Assembly (NCBI GenBank): GCA_016187945.1
Contig: JACPIT010000005.1
Span: 1-64,000, forward strand
Reading direction: 5' to 3'
DNA length: 64,000 bases
DNA from: Opitutia bacterium
Lineage (GTDB): Bacteria > Verrucomicrobiota > Verrucomicrobiia > Opitutales > Opitutaceae
Notes under the pieces: model-generated
What the model was told of the DNA's origin: nothing
What the model saw: the letters and a program-made list of their open reading frames with translations, nothing else
Databases searched by the model: none
In this document: one piece after another, positions 17,964 to 26,948 of the stretch
Numbering within the stretch: the first letter of the stretch is position 1
Layout: every line of letters starts with the position of its first letter
Position numbers and translations under genes: made by a program

Positions 17964-19177
17964 TCCGGCCAGATGCGCGCAAACAGGTTTCCGATCGCGC
18001 GGTCGAGCCGCGTCGCGAAAATCAGCCACACGATCGCGAGTGCGACGAGGCACCAGAAACCGAGCGACGTGTAGACGTGCACGATCTGCGTTTCGCGCCA
18101 GCCGTGCGCGCGCAGGACGTTCATGTCGCCGCCGCCGTCCTCCTCGCCGCCGATCATCGAGCCGTAGGGAATCGTTTCCTCGAACCGCGCGATTTTCCGC
18201 CACCGCAGCCACACGTTCAGGAGCGTGCTCGCGCCCAGAAACGCGAAGACGTAGCGGCAAATTCCCCAGCGAAACTTCTCCGGCAGGTGCACGAAGAACA
18301 ACGCCATCAGCGCTGCGCTCAGATAGAATTCCCCGCCCACGCCGCCGAACGCCAGCCACAGCTCGCCGCGGTGTTCGGGCATCCGCCACGTCATGTAGAA
18401 CTGCACCGGCACGAGCGCGAGCGGCAGCAGGATCGCCCAGATCTTCCGCTCGCGCCAGCCGGCCCACGCCAGCGCGCCGAGCAGGAACAACACGCCGAAA
18501 TACACGAACGGCGCGCGCTCCGCCTCGACGTTCGTCCAGCCGATCGGCAACGGCAGCGCGCGATAGCCGCTCAGCCACGCCACCGTCGCGTGACCGAACT
18601 CGTGCATCCACACCTGAAATCCGCGCAGGAAAAACCCGAGCGGGCTCGCGTTCGCCGCCCACGCGAGCGCGAGGAGCAACGGCAGCGCGAACGCGTTCAC
18701 CGCCCAGGAATCGAACGAGAGCGGATTCAGCCACGTCGCGCGCACATCCGCCGCCGGTGGAACGTAAGCCGGCGCCCCGCGCGCAGCCTGGACCGCCGGT
18801 GCCTCCGCCGCCCGGTGGTCCGCGACCTCCGGGCGCGGGTGGCTCGGCGCAGCACCCACGACATCATCCCGTGCCCGGAGATCACGGGCTACCTCGCCGC
18901 GGGCGGCGGCGCGCCGGCGCAGTTCCGCGGCGAGCGCTTCGTAGGCGGCGAGCAGTTCCGCCTTTTGTTCCGGCGTGCCGCTCCGGATGAGCGCGAACGA
19001 ACGTTGCACCTGCGCGCGCTCCAGCGACGCGGCGGTCACGTCCGGACCGACGCCCAGCACGGCGCAACAGCGGGAAAATTCGCGCTCGTCCACGGCGCGC
19101 ACGACAGCAGCCCACGCCGAGCGCCGCGAGCGTTTTCCCGGCGACCGGTGCAGTGCGGGCGAACGACCCGACCGCAC
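17960..19177 (-). CDS. Multi-pass membrane protein with HEFGH motif and J-like N-terminal domain
   Basis: About 405 residues from a GTG at 19177; GTGs at 19102 and 19093 are equally possible, so the first 28 residues are uncertain. A soluble N-terminus (about 33-90) reads C.AVLGVGPDVTAASLERAQVQRS......AELLAAYEALAAEL, the pattern of a DnaJ J-domain helix I / IV but without the HPD tripeptide. A polar linker follows (about 90-140). Then come about six membrane helices with WMHEFGHATVAWLSGY at about 190-205, an HExxH zinc-site motif as in M50 intramembrane proteases, though no NPDG partner motif is seen. Likely a membrane metallopeptidase-like protein of unknown substrate. The stop codon is donated by a GTAG repeat. 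Confidence 0.7.
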   Translation of the reverse strand: MRSGRSPALHRSPGKRSRRSAWAAVVRAVDEREFSRCCAVLGVGPDVTAASLERAQVQRSFALIRSGTPEQKAELLAAYEALAAELRRRAAARGEVARDLRARDDVVGAAPSHPRPEVADHRAAEAPAVQAARGAPAYVPPAADVRATWLNPLSFDSWAVNAFALPLLLALAWAANASPLGFFLRGFQVWMHEFGHATVAWLSGYRALPLPIGWTNVEAERAPFVYFGVLFLLGALAWAGWRERKIWAILLPLALVPVQFYMTWRMPEHRGELWLAFGGVGGEFYLSAALMALFFVHLPEKFRWGICRYVFAFLGASTLLNVWLRWRKIARFEETIPYGSMIGGEEDGGGDMNVLRAHGWRETQIVHVYTSLGFWCLVALAIVWLIFATRLDRAIGNLFARIWPE

Positions 19178-19216
19178 TGTGTTCGCAGTTCACAACCGCC
19201 GGCAAACCCGTCACAG

Positions 19217-20089
19217 ATGAACTTTCCTGTGAGAGATCCTGCGCATACCAAATCCGTCACGCTCCTCCTGCTCGCCGCGCTTTGTTGGAGCCTCGGCGGC
19301 GTGCTGCTGAAATCCGTCAACTGGCCGCCGCTCGCCGTCGGCGGCGGGCGCGGCCTGATCGCGGCGCTGTTCCTGCTGGCGGTCACGTGGCGCAGCAAAC
19401 CGTTTCGCTGGGGCTGGCTGCCGCTGGGGACGGCGATCGCCTACACGGCTTGCACGGTGCTGTTCGCCGCCGCGAACAAACTCACGACCGCGGCCAACGC
19501 CATCCTGCTCCAATACACCGCGCCGGCCTACGTCGCGCTGCTCGGCGCGTGGGTGCTCAAGGAGCGGCCGACGCGCGCGGATTGGGCGACCATCGGCGTC
19601 GTGTTCGTCGGGCTCGCGATTTTCCTCTACGACGGCCTGCGCCTGAACGATCTCGCCGGCATCGCGCTCGCCGTCGCGAGCGGCGTGGCGTTCGCGGCGA
19701 TGATCGTGCTGCTGCGCCTGCAAAAGGACGACGCGCCTCTCGGCTCGATCATTCTGGGAAATTTTTTCGCGTTCTTCATCGGCCTGCCCGCGATCGTCGC
19801 CGCGCCGCCGCTGGACGCGAAGAGCGTCGTCGCCCTGCTGCTGCTCGGCGTCGTGCAACTCGGCATCGCCTACCTGATCTACGCGCGCGCGATCCGGCAC
19901 GTGACGGCGCTCGAAGCGGTGCTCATTCCCGTGATCGAGCCGATCCTCAATCCGCTCTGGGTGATGCTCGTCATCGGCGAAAAACCCAGTCCGCTCGCCC
20001 TGCTCGGCGGCGCCATCGTGCTCGGCGCCGTCACGTGGCGCGCCGCGTCCTCGATCCGCCGCCCGCCGCCGGCTGCGCTGCCGAGTTGA
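19217..20089 (+). CDS. EamA/DMT-family transporter
   Basis: 290 residues with ten hydrophobic segments in two five-helix halves. The first half contains LCWSLGG and LLQYTAPAYVALLGAWVLKERP, the second GIAYLIYARAIRHV and IPVIEPILNPLWVMLVIGEKPS, the two EamA repeats typical of drug/metabolite exporters. Divergent from the HExxH membrane protein, 40 bases apart. The stop codon overlaps the possible TTG start of the following hydrolase, so the two are probably translated from one message. Confidence 0.9.
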   Translation: MNFPVRDPAHTKSVTLLLLAALCWSLGGVLLKSVNWPPLAVGGGRGLIAALFLLAVTWRSKPFRWGWLPLGTAIAYTACTVLFAAANKLTTAANAILLQYTAPAYVALLGAWVLKERPTRADWATIGVVFVGLAIFLYDGLRLNDLAGIALAVASGVAFAAMIVLLRLQKDDAPLGSIILGNFFAFFIGLPAIVAAPPLDAKSVVALLLLGVVQLGIAYLIYARAIRHVTALEAVLIPVIEPILNPLWVMLVIGEKPSPLALLGGAIVLGAVTWRAASSIRRPPPAALPS

Positions 20090-20094
20090 AACCC

Positions 20095-20829
20095 GTGCGC
20101 GCGCCCGCCGTCCTCTCCGCTCTGCTCGCCCTGATGACCTCGCTGCCCGCCGCCGCCCCCGCTCCGCGCGACGACCGCCCGTGCGTCGTGCTGCTCCACG
20201 GCGTCGCGATGTCCGGCTGGACGATGCGACCGATCGCGCGTGCGCTCGAGCGCGACGGTTACCGGGTGATCAATCTCAGTTATCCATCGCGCAAAATGCC
20301 GCTCGAACAACTCGCAACCGAATTCCTGCCGCGCGAACTGGAAAAACGCGGCGCGCTCGCGGCGCCGCGCCTGGATTTCGTGACGCATTCGATGGGCGGC
20401 ATCCTGCTGCGCCTCTCCCTGCGCGATCGCCGCCCCGCGAACCTCGGGCGCGTCGTGATGCTCGGCCCGCCGAACCACGGCAGCCCCGCCGCCGACCGCG
20501 CCGCGCGGCGCGGCTGGATGCGCGCCGTCATGGGCGTGAACATGCCGCGACTCGGCACCGGCGCCGACGGCATCGTGCGCACGCTCGGCCCGGCGGATTT
20601 CGAGGTCGGCGTCATCGCCGGCTCGAGTTTGCTGAATCCGATGTTCAAGCGCGACATGTCCGGCGTGCACGACGGCGTCGTGACCGCCGAGTCCGCGAAG
20701 CTCGCAGGCATGCGCGACTTCCGCGTCGTGCCGCATTCGCACACCGTGATGCTCTGGCGCCGCGCCGTGATCGACGACGTGCGAGCGTTCTTGCGCGAGG
20801 GAAGATTTCAGTCGGCGGTTTCAGACTAG
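20095..20829 (+). CDS. Exported alpha/beta hydrolase, lipase-like
   Basis: 244 residues from the GTG at 20095 (a TTG at 20086 overlaps the previous stop). Signal peptide (about 1-22), then CVVLLHGVAMSGWTM (oxyanion loop), THSMGG with the nucleophile Ser (about 95), GPPNHGSP and a late HSH that could provide the catalytic His. This is the short triacylglycerol-lipase-like / PGAP1-like fold. Likely a periplasmic esterase acting on lipids or acyl esters. Tightly linked to the EamA transporter upstream. Confidence 0.85.
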   Translation: MRAPAVLSALLALMTSLPAAAPAPRDDRPCVVLLHGVAMSGWTMRPIARALERDGYRVINLSYPSRKMPLEQLATEFLPRELEKRGALAAPRLDFVTHSMGGILLRLSLRDRRPANLGRVVMLGPPNHGSPAADRAARRGWMRAVMGVNMPRLGTGADGIVRTLGPADFEVGVIAGSSLLNPMFKRDMSGVHDGVVTAESAKLAGMRDFRVVPHSHTVMLWRRAVIDDVRAFLREGRFQSAVSD

Positions 20830-20859
20830 CGCCGTGTTTTCGCTCACGTTCGCGTGAAT

Positions 20860-20935
20860 TGTAGGAGCGGCTTTATGCCGCGATTCGAACGCGGCATGCG
20901 CTGCGCACCAATCGCGGCGTAAAGCCGCTCCTACA
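20860..20935. repeat. Family 1 GTAG-headed palindromic repeat (complete)
   Basis: TGTAGGAGCGGCTTTATGCC ... GGCGTAAAGCCGCTCCTACA around an inner palindrome GCGGCATGCGC. It lies between convergent genes. Complete copies also at 45469-45544, 51349-51424 and 60033-60108. Confidence 0.9.
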
Positions 20936-21032
20936 GTTGCCGCCATCGAAGGCGCGTCCGCTCACGCCGCCGGGCGCGAGCCGCGATGGCAGACGCCGCC
21001 GGGGACGTCGGCGCCCACCCGCGCGAGCGACA

Positions 21033-21059
21033 GGAGCGGCGATATTATATCGCCGTTCC
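21033..21059. repeat. Short AT-cored palindrome GGCGATATTATATCGCC
   Basis: A 27-bp unit with GGAGC/GTTCC edges and an A+T core inside G+C-rich DNA. Copies at 42256-42282 and 55075-55101 (opposite orientation). No GTAG head. Confidence 0.75.
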
Positions 21060-21111
21060 GAAACGTGCGGACGCGATCGCCCCCCGCGCTGCGATCGAGA
21101 CCGCGGACCAC

Positions 21112-22083
21112 CTATGCCGCCGCCGGCTTCGGCACGGGGCGGAACTGGAGCAGCAGGTTCGCCGCGGTGATCAGGCCGCCGCCGGCGAGCAGGCGCCAGG
21201 TGAGCGTCTCGTTCGCGTAGTCGAAGCCCGCCCACGCGGAAAGCAGCGCGGGCAAGAACAGCGCGAGCACCGAGGCGAACAGCGGCTCCGTGCAGTAGAG
21301 CAGACCCGCCTCCGTCGCGGTGATCGCCGGCTGAAAACGGTTCATCAGCGAAAACGCCGCGATCGTGCACAGGCCCGTCAGCACGAGCGTGAACGTCAGC
21401 CAAGGCCCCGAAAGCCACGGCGTCACGAGCGCAACCGGTGCGGGCGCGGTCATGACCGCCATGGCGCAAAACACCACGGCCTCGGTCGTGAACATCAAGG
21501 CCGTGACCGGCATCACGCGGTTGCCGGCAAACTCCTTGCGTTCGAGCGTGAGGATTTGCCACATGAAGAAGAGCGAGGCGACGAGCGTCTCGAGTTCGCC
21601 GCGGCCGATGTGGAATTCGCGCAGGCTGAACTGCGCCAGCACGGCCACGCCGGCCAGCACGAGCGCGCACGCCGTCCACACGCTCGCGCCCGGCGAGCGG
21701 CGCGCGCGGATCGCGACGTAGAGCGGGATCAGGATCGCGTAGAGCTGCGTGAGGAAGGCCGAGGTCGACGCGCTGATGAATTGCAGGCCGTCGATCTGGA
21801 ACACCATGCCGATCGCCGCGGAGAGTCCGAGGAGGAAACCCTGTTTGCGCTCCGCGGCCGTGGCGTCGACGGTCGGGCGCCACGCGACCGCGAGCATGAA
21901 CGCGGCGCCGAGCAGGAAACGCGGCGCGAGCGTCATGGCGGTGATGAACCAGTTGCCGCTCGCCGGCACGAGACGCTGGTGGAGAAACACGATCGCTTTG
22001 GTCAGCGGAAAACTGAAGCCCCAGAAAAAATTCGTGAGGAGCAGCATCGTCAAGGCGGTGCGGTGCGCGGCGCGGGCGTTCAT
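21112..22083 (-). CDS. EamA/DMT-family transporter
   Basis: 323 residues from the ATG at 22083 (an in-frame extension upstream is Arg/Pro-rich and not membrane-like). Ten hydrophobic helices in two EamA halves: TNFFWGFSFPLTKA, STSAFLTQLYAILIPLY, then AITATEAGLLYCTEPLFASVLALFLP. Similar in type to the transporter at 19.2 kb but with a different sequence. A probable metabolite exporter of unknown substrate. Confidence 0.9.
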   Translation of the reverse strand: MNARAAHRTALTMLLLTNFFWGFSFPLTKAIVFLHQRLVPASGNWFITAMTLAPRFLLGAAFMLAVAWRPTVDATAAERKQGFLLGLSAAIGMVFQIDGLQFISASTSAFLTQLYAILIPLYVAIRARRSPGASVWTACALVLAGVAVLAQFSLREFHIGRGELETLVASLFFMWQILTLERKEFAGNRVMPVTALMFTTEAVVFCAMAVMTAPAPVALVTPWLSGPWLTFTLVLTGLCTIAAFSLMNRFQPAITATEAGLLYCTEPLFASVLALFLPALLSAWAGFDYANETLTWRLLAGGGLITAANLLLQFRPVPKPAAA

Positions 22084-22668
22084 CGAGCGAAGTCGCGCAG
22101 CGTAGGCGCGGACCGGCGCACTCCAAGCGCAAAGGCCCGGGGGCGCGAAGGACGAGAAATCGCGAGGCGGCCGGGCGCGTTGCGCGTCGACACTTCGGCG
22201 GCGCGCCATCGGGGCATAAACCGAGAAAGCGCAGTTGATCCACCGATTTTCACTGATGAGCACTCATCGAAGCAGACATGCATCGCCGCGACCGCCCACC
22301 TGGCAGGTGAGCGACCTCAAGCCGCGCTTTTCGGCCTTCTCGTTCATCGGTGTGCATTCGTGTTCATCAGTGGTTAGTCTTCTGCGGAATTTAGGATAAA
22401 GCCCCTCCCACCCGAGGCCGCCGCAACCGCGACGCGCAACCTTCCCGGGAAATTTCACCCTCCTTCGAGCCAGCGCGACAGGGAGCGAGGCAGGGCGCAC
22501 CGCCGAGGCATCGCACTCGTCGCCGGCCCGGTGCGCCGAGAACGTGATATCGCCTTCGCGGCGGAGCGGGCCGCTCCGCACTACCTTCCGCTTCGTGCGC
22601 GTCAGTCTATTGCGCGAACCTTAACTGGCCAAGCGGCGGGAACGAGAACCGGGGGCGAAATGTCCCGG
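22084..22668. other. Gene-free gap with one long inverted repeat
   Basis: At 22241-22380, CACCGATTTTCACTGATGAG on the left is mirrored by GTGTTCATCAGTGG on the right, a long imperfect inverted repeat of lower G+C than its surroundings. A partial repeat arm (AAAGCCCCTCCCACC) lies near 22396-22411. No convincing coding sequence. Confidence 0.55.
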
Positions 22669-24819
22669 TTACTCCCGCAACACGTTCTTCAGCACGGCGT
22701 GGAAGAGCGAGTCGCGCAGCGGCTTTTTCAGGAGCGCGCGGAAACTCGCTCGCAGCGAGTCGCGCAGCGGCGCGGGCAACGTGACCGACACCAGGCCGAT
22801 CACCGGGCAATCCGCGAGGGCGCGATGCGATTGCAGCAACGCCGGCCAGAGCGCGGCGTCGCGCGCGAGCACGTCGACGAGGAGCGCGTCGTGCACGTGC
22901 GTCGGCGGGAGCGCCGTGATGTTCTCGAAAACGTCGACGCGCAGGCCCCAGCCTTCGAGCAGCGTCGCGTAGTGCTGGCGCGCGCGCGAGTTGGCCGAGA
23001 TGACGGCGAGGCGGCGCGCGGGCAGCGGCGGCAGGCCCTCGTTGTTCTCGAGCACCTGCACGGGCACGTGAAAACGAAACTCGGCACCGGCGCCCGCCTC
23101 GCTCGCCACCTGGATCTCGCCGCCCATCAGCCACACGAGGCTGCGACTGATCGCGAGTCCGAGACCGGCGCCGCCGTGTTTGCGGGTGCTGGACGCGTCG
23201 ACCTGGCTGAACGGCACGAAGAGGCGGTTCTGGTTTTCCGGCGCGATGCCGATGCCGGTGTCGCGCACCGTGAAATCCAGCCGCACGCGCGGTTCGTTCG
23301 CGGGGCCGGGCGGCAACGGCACGGCGGCGAGTTCCACCTCCACTTCGCCCGCGGGCGTGAACTTGATCGCGTTGCCGAGAAGATTCACGAGCACCTGGCG
23401 GAGACGGCCGGGATCGGCGAGCACGTGCGCCGGCACGCCGGATGCGATCGCCACGAGCAGCTCGAGGTGTTTTTCCGAGGCGCGCGTCGAGAGCAGCTCG
23501 ACCGCCTCCTCGACGATTTGTCGCGGCGAACACGCCTGCGGGTCGAGTTGCATGCGGCCCGCGTCGATGCGCGAGTAGTCGAGCAGCTCGTTCGTGAGCG
23601 CGAGGAGCGCCTCGCCGCTCTTGCGCACGGTTCCGACGTAATCGGCCTGCTCGGACGAGAGCGACGTGTCCTGGAGCAGCGTGGCGAAACCGATGATGCC
23701 GTTCAGCGGCGTGCGCAGCTCGTGGCTCATCACGGCGAGGAACTCGCCCTTGGCGCGGTCGGCCGCCTCGGCTTGGTCGCGCGCGATGCGCAGCTCGTTT
23801 TCGGAGCGCTTCAGGTCGGTGATGTCGTCGATCACGGCGACGAGGTTTGCGACGCGACCGTCGGGGCCGCGCACCGGCGAAAAAACCGCGCGCGCGGTGA
23901 AGAGCTCGCCGTTGCGGCGGCGCATCTGGGTCTCGCCGACCCAGCGCTCGCCCGAGAGCAGGCGGCGGAGCAGGTCCGCGCGCTGCACTTCGTCCGCGTT
24001 CTCGGGCAGCAGCAGGCGGCTGGGTTGCCCGATCAGCTCGTCGGGTGCGTAGCCGGTGATGGCGGTGCAGCCGTCGTTCACGTATTCGATCGCGCGGTCG
24101 ATGTCCGTGATGACGATGGCCGAGTGGCTTTGCTGGATCGCCGCCGAGAGGCGCCGGACTTCGCGCGAGTGCGCGAGTTCGCGACGGCGGTAAAGCCACG
24201 CGCCGTAGGGCACGCCGAGCAACAACACGATCAGCCCGAACCCTTCCGCGCGCGCCACCCACAACTCGTGGCGCCAGTCGGCCGAGCTCACGTCGATGCC
24301 GAGCACGGTGCGCGGCGCGCCCGGCGGCGGACGATCGCCGACCGGCGCGTAGGCGGTGACCCATTCGCCGAACGAGTCGCGGAGCGGTCCCTCGGTCGAG
24401 GGCTGGTGCGTGCGCAGGATCAGTTGCAAGCCGGGCGAATTCGGCGCCTCCGGATAATCGTCGCCGGGCTTCGACATCTCGGCGGAAGTCTCCGGCTCGG
24501 AGTCGGCGAGGAACACGACGCGCCCCGCCTGCGCGGTCGAGCGGAAGAGATAGACGAAACGGATGCCCGGGCTCACCGCGCGCAGGCGGATGAGGCGGTC
24601 TTTCACCGCGCGATATTCGGGACGGTTGAGGTCTGCGCTCGTGCCGGTGAGCGCGGCGACGTCCTCGCTCGCGAACGCGACGGCACCGTGCTGCGCGCGA
24701 TCGATCAGTTGCTGGAACAGCGCGGTGCGCCGCCGCTCGGCGCTCCACCATGCGATCGCGAGGCCGAGCCCGGCGATCGTCAGCCACCCGGCGGTGACGC
24801 GAAGAGTTGACCCACGCAT
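22669..24819 (-). CDS. Membrane PAS-domain sensor histidine kinase with C-terminal receiver-like domain
   Basis: 716 residues from the ATG at 24819, which starts the first membrane helix (about 8-24). A periplasmic sensor (about 25-192) contains ...[16 protein letters not shown]. Second helix about 193-210. PAS domain about 222-335. HisKA with His 366 in [12 protein letters not shown]. HATPase with [22 protein letters not shown] and [10 protein letters not shown]. The last about 100 residues resemble a receiver: LLVDV retains an Asp and LLKKPL a Lys, but the N-terminal acidic pair is replaced (VISANS), so phosphorylation there is doubtful. Stimulus unknown; no response regulator is adjacent. 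Confidence 0.9.
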   Translation of the reverse strand: MRGSTLRVTAGWLTIAGLGLAIAWWSAERRRTALFQQLIDRAQHGAVAFASEDVAALTGTSADLNRPEYRAVKDRLIRLRAVSPGIRFVYLFRSTAQAGRVVFLADSEPETSAEMSKPGDDYPEAPNSPGLQLILRTHQPSTEGPLRDSFGEWVTAYAPVGDRPPPGAPRTVLGIDVSSADWRHELWVARAEGFGLIVLLLGVPYGAWLYRRRELAHSREVRRLSAAIQQSHSAIVITDIDRAIEYVNDGCTAITGYAPDELIGQPSRLLLPENADEVQRADLLRRLLSGERWVGETQMRRRNGELFTARAVFSPVRGPDGRVANLVAVIDDITDLKRSENELRIARDQAEAADRAKGEFLAVMSHELRTPLNGIIGFATLLQDTSLSSEQADYVGTVRKSGEALLALTNELLDYSRIDAGRMQLDPQACSPRQIVEEAVELLSTRASEKHLELLVAIASGVPAHVLADPGRLRQVLVNLLGNAIKFTPAGEVEVELAAVPLPPGPANEPRVRLDFTVRDTGIGIAPENQNRLFVPFSQVDASSTRKHGGAGLGLAISRSLVWLMGGEIQVASEAGAGAEFRFHVPVQVLENNEGLPPLPARRLAVISANSRARQHYATLLEGWGLRVDVFENITALPPTHVHDALLVDVLARDAALWPALLQSHRALADCPVIGLVSVTLPAPLRDSLRASFRALLKKPLRDSLFHAVLKNVLRE

Positions 24820-24870
24820 GCTCACTTCAGGGTGGCGCGAGCAAACGCCTCGCGGTGCGGCGTCGCAAAA

Positions 24871-24900
24871 CAAAACCGCCGCGGATTGCTCCGCGGCGGT
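24871..24900 (-). terminator. Rho-independent terminator of the SWIB gene
   Basis: A perfect 10-bp stem ACCGCCGCGG/CCGCGGCGGT with a six-base loop, followed on the minus strand by TTTTGTTTTG. It lies 25 bases past the SWIB stop codon. Confidence 0.85.
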
Positions 24901-24925
24901 CGAGGAAAGCGATTGTCGCTCCGGG

Positions 24926-25198
24926 TCAGGCCGAGACGTGCTTCGACACGAGCTTGGTCATGTCGAACATCGAGACTTGCGCCTTGCCACCGAACACCGC
25001 CTTGAGGGCGTCGTCGGCGTTGATCATGCGCTTGTTCTTTTTGTCCTGGAGGCCGTTCTTCTTGATGTAGGCCCAGAGCTTCTTGGTCATTTCGGTGCGC
25101 GGAAGCGGCTTGGCGCCGACGACCGCAGCGAGGGTGGCGTCCGGCGTGACCGGGGCCATGAACTTAGCGTTGGGTTTGCGAGCAGATTTCTTTGCCAT
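24926..25198 (-). CDS. SWIB/MDM2-domain protein
   Basis: 90 residues, basic. Almost the whole protein is one SWIB domain (about 18-88): PDATLAAVVGAKPLPRTEMTKKLWAYIKKNGLQD, then INADDALKAVFGG and FDMTKLVSKHV. In eukaryotes the fold belongs to chromatin remodellers. Stand-alone SWIB proteins occur in chlamydiae, verrucomicrobia and some other bacteria, where they are thought to be nucleoid- or DNA-associated. The Lys-rich N-terminus (MAKKSARKP) fits DNA contact. Single gene with its own terminator. Confidence 0.95.
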   Translation of the reverse strand: MAKKSARKPNAKFMAPVTPDATLAAVVGAKPLPRTEMTKKLWAYIKKNGLQDKKNKRMINADDALKAVFGGKAQVSMFDMTKLVSKHVSA

Positions 25199-25331
25199 AG
25201 TGGCTCTCGTATTAGAACGCGTCCGGGGCGATGCAACGATTTTCTAGAGGGGAAAATGATATTTTTCAGAGGAGAACTCGCTTGAAAATCGACTGGCCGC
25301 GCGGCAAGGCGCCGTGCAGTTTCGCGCGCCG

Positions 25332-25916
25332 ATGCATTTCCCGGACGAGTTTCCGCTCATTGAAACCCCGCGGCTCGTGCTGCGCGCGTTCGACCTGACC
25401 GACGCGGCGACGGTGCAACGCCTCGCCGGCGCGCGGGAAATCGCGCAGTCGACCGCGCTCATCCCGCACCCGTATCCGGACGGTCTCGCCGAGCAGTGGA
25501 TCGCGATGCACGCCGCCGAGTGGGCGGCACGGCGCGGGCTGTCGCTCGCCGTCACGCTGCGCGCGACCGGCGCACTCGTCGGCGCGATCGGCTTCACCTT
25601 CGCGGAGGAACACGCGCGCGCGGAGCTCGGCTACTGGATCGGCCTGCCGTTCTGGCGGCATGGCTTCGCCACCGAGGCGGCGACGGCGCTGACGGATTTC
25701 GGTTTCCACGCGCTCGAGCTGAATCGCGTGCAGGCGCACCACTACGCGAGCAACCCCGCCTCGGGCCGCGTGCTGCTGAAAACCGGCCTGCGCCGCGAGG
25801 GCACGAGTCCGAAGATGATGCTCAAAAACGGTCGCTTCGAGGACGTCGTCTTCTACGGCGTGTTGCGGCGCGATTGGCCGGGCTGCGGCAGCACCGCGCC
25901 GTTCGCCTCGGGCTGA
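25332..25916 (+). CDS. GNAT-family acetyltransferase, RimJ/RimL type
   Basis: 194 residues from the ATG at 25332. The typical opening IETPRLVLRAFDLTDA is followed by GAIGFTF..EHARAELGYWIGLPFWRHGFATEAATALTDFGFHALELNRVQAHHYASNPASGRVLLKTGLRREG, which includes the acetyl-CoA binding loop and the late Asn-x-x-S segment. It transfers acetyl from acetyl-CoA to an N-terminal amine or small molecule; the acceptor is not predictable. Stand-alone gene. Confidence 0.92.
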   Translation: MHFPDEFPLIETPRLVLRAFDLTDAATVQRLAGAREIAQSTALIPHPYPDGLAEQWIAMHAAEWAARRGLSLAVTLRATGALVGAIGFTFAEEHARAELGYWIGLPFWRHGFATEAATALTDFGFHALELNRVQAHHYASNPASGRVLLKTGLRREGTSPKMMLKNGRFEDVVFYGVLRRDWPGCGSTAPFASG

Positions 25917-26113
25917 ACGGCCGCGGTCGCGCGCCAGTTCCGCTCTTGCGAGCACCCGCGCGGCGCGACATTTTCGCCGGCGTTGGGCAGTTGTTTGTGG
26001 GACTTCTCCGCCACGCAGAATCGTCAGTTGAGCGCCAGGGCAGTGTTCGGTGATGGTTTGAATCCCGGTCGTCGGGAACGGGCGGCAGCCAGCAGCACGG
26101 CCGCAGCATACAC

Positions 26114-26536
26114 ATGGAAAACACCAAACTCTACGTGGGGAACCTCCCGTTCGCCACCACCGCGCAGGACCTCGAAGCTCTCTTCGGTCAGGCCGGTGCG
26201 GTCAGCGTCGTCGAGATCATCTTCGACAAGTTCACCGGCCGCTCGCGCGGCTTCGCGTTTGTGACCATGGGCAGCGCCGAAGAGGCGCAGAAGGCGGTCG
26301 ATCAATTCAACAACTACGACCTCGGCGGTCGCAAACTCGGCGTGAACATCGCGCGCCCGCGCGAGGAGCGCGCGCCGCGTGAAGGCGGCTTCGGCGGCGG
26401 TGGTGGCGGCGGTGGACGCGGAGGCTTTGGCGGCGGACGCGGCGGCGGTTTCCGTGGGGGACGTGGCGGCGGCGGCTTTCGCGGCGGACGCGGCGGCGAC
26501 CGCGGAGATCGCGGCGGCTTCCGCGAACGCGAATAA
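26114..26536 (+). CDS. RRM RNA-binding protein with Gly/Arg-rich (RGG-type) tail
   Basis: 140 residues. One RRM (about 4-82): RNP2 LYVGNL, RNP1 RGFAFVTM. The tail (about 90-140) is made of Gly and Arg with Phe (RGGFGGGRGGG..., then RGGDRGD), like cyanobacterial cold-inducible Rbp proteins and eukaryotic GRPs. It binds RNA, probably as a stress or cold-related chaperone, and the tail could drive condensate formation. A 197-base leader upstream has no gene and could regulate it. A strong terminator follows. Confidence 0.95.
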   Translation: MENTKLYVGNLPFATTAQDLEALFGQAGAVSVVEIIFDKFTGRSRGFAFVTMGSAEEAQKAVDQFNNYDLGGRKLGVNIARPREERAPREGGFGGGGGGGGRGGFGGGRGGGFRGGRGGGGFRGGRGGDRGDRGGFRERE

Positions 26537-26581
26537 CACCGCCTGCATCCGCGCGCGTTCGCGGCGCGGACCCTTCTTCGA

Positions 26582-26607
26582 GCCGGACCGACAGGTCCGG
26601 CTTTTTT
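26582..26607 (+). terminator. Rho-independent terminator of the RRM gene
   Basis: Stem GCCGGACC/GGTCCGGC, loop GACA, then six T residues, 45 bases after the RRM stop codon. A textbook structure. Confidence 0.93.
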
Positions 26608-26673
26608 GCGTCGGACACCTCCTTCGCCCCCTTCGTGTAAAACCAATCGCCCGGAGATTGTGCTCTTTCTGCC

Positions 26674-26747
26674 GGTAGGGCGCGACCGCCGGGCGCGCCG
26701 GGAACGTGATGCCGCCCTCGTGTCGGGCCCAGCCGTCCCGGCCTGCC
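26674..26747. repeat. Family 5 palindromic repeat, diverged
   Basis: GGTAGGGCGCGACCGCCGGGCGCGCC ... GGGCCCAGCCGTCCCGGCCTGCC. The better-preserved copy is at 33068-33139. The rest of 26608-26948 holds half of another repeat (CCTTCGTGTAAAA near 26633) and no gene I can support. Confidence 0.7.
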
Positions 26748-26948
26748 CGTCCTCCGCCGCGCCATCGGGCCCTGCTCCAGGACGATCGGCATCAGCCGCG
26801 CGTCCTCCGCATTGCGCACCGGATCGCCATCGGGATTCGCGCCCCCGCGATCGTCGAAGCCGCACCCTGGGCCGTTCGGCCGACGCGAGGAATCGAGAAG
26901 GAGCTTGGCAGGAAACTCGAAATACGTTCTCAGTTTCCTCCGCCTCCG

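Noticed and set aside
25917-26113. Cold-shock type structured leader of the RRM gene
   Set aside because: Length is suggestive, but no conserved hairpin or motif could be recognised by eye.
26613-26948. Possible gene remnant before the TetR gene (a minus-strand reading contains DGDPVRNAEDARLMPIVLEQG)
   Set aside because: Only a short protein-like stretch without start, stop or identifiable family, mixed with repeat pieces; not enough to call a pseudogene.
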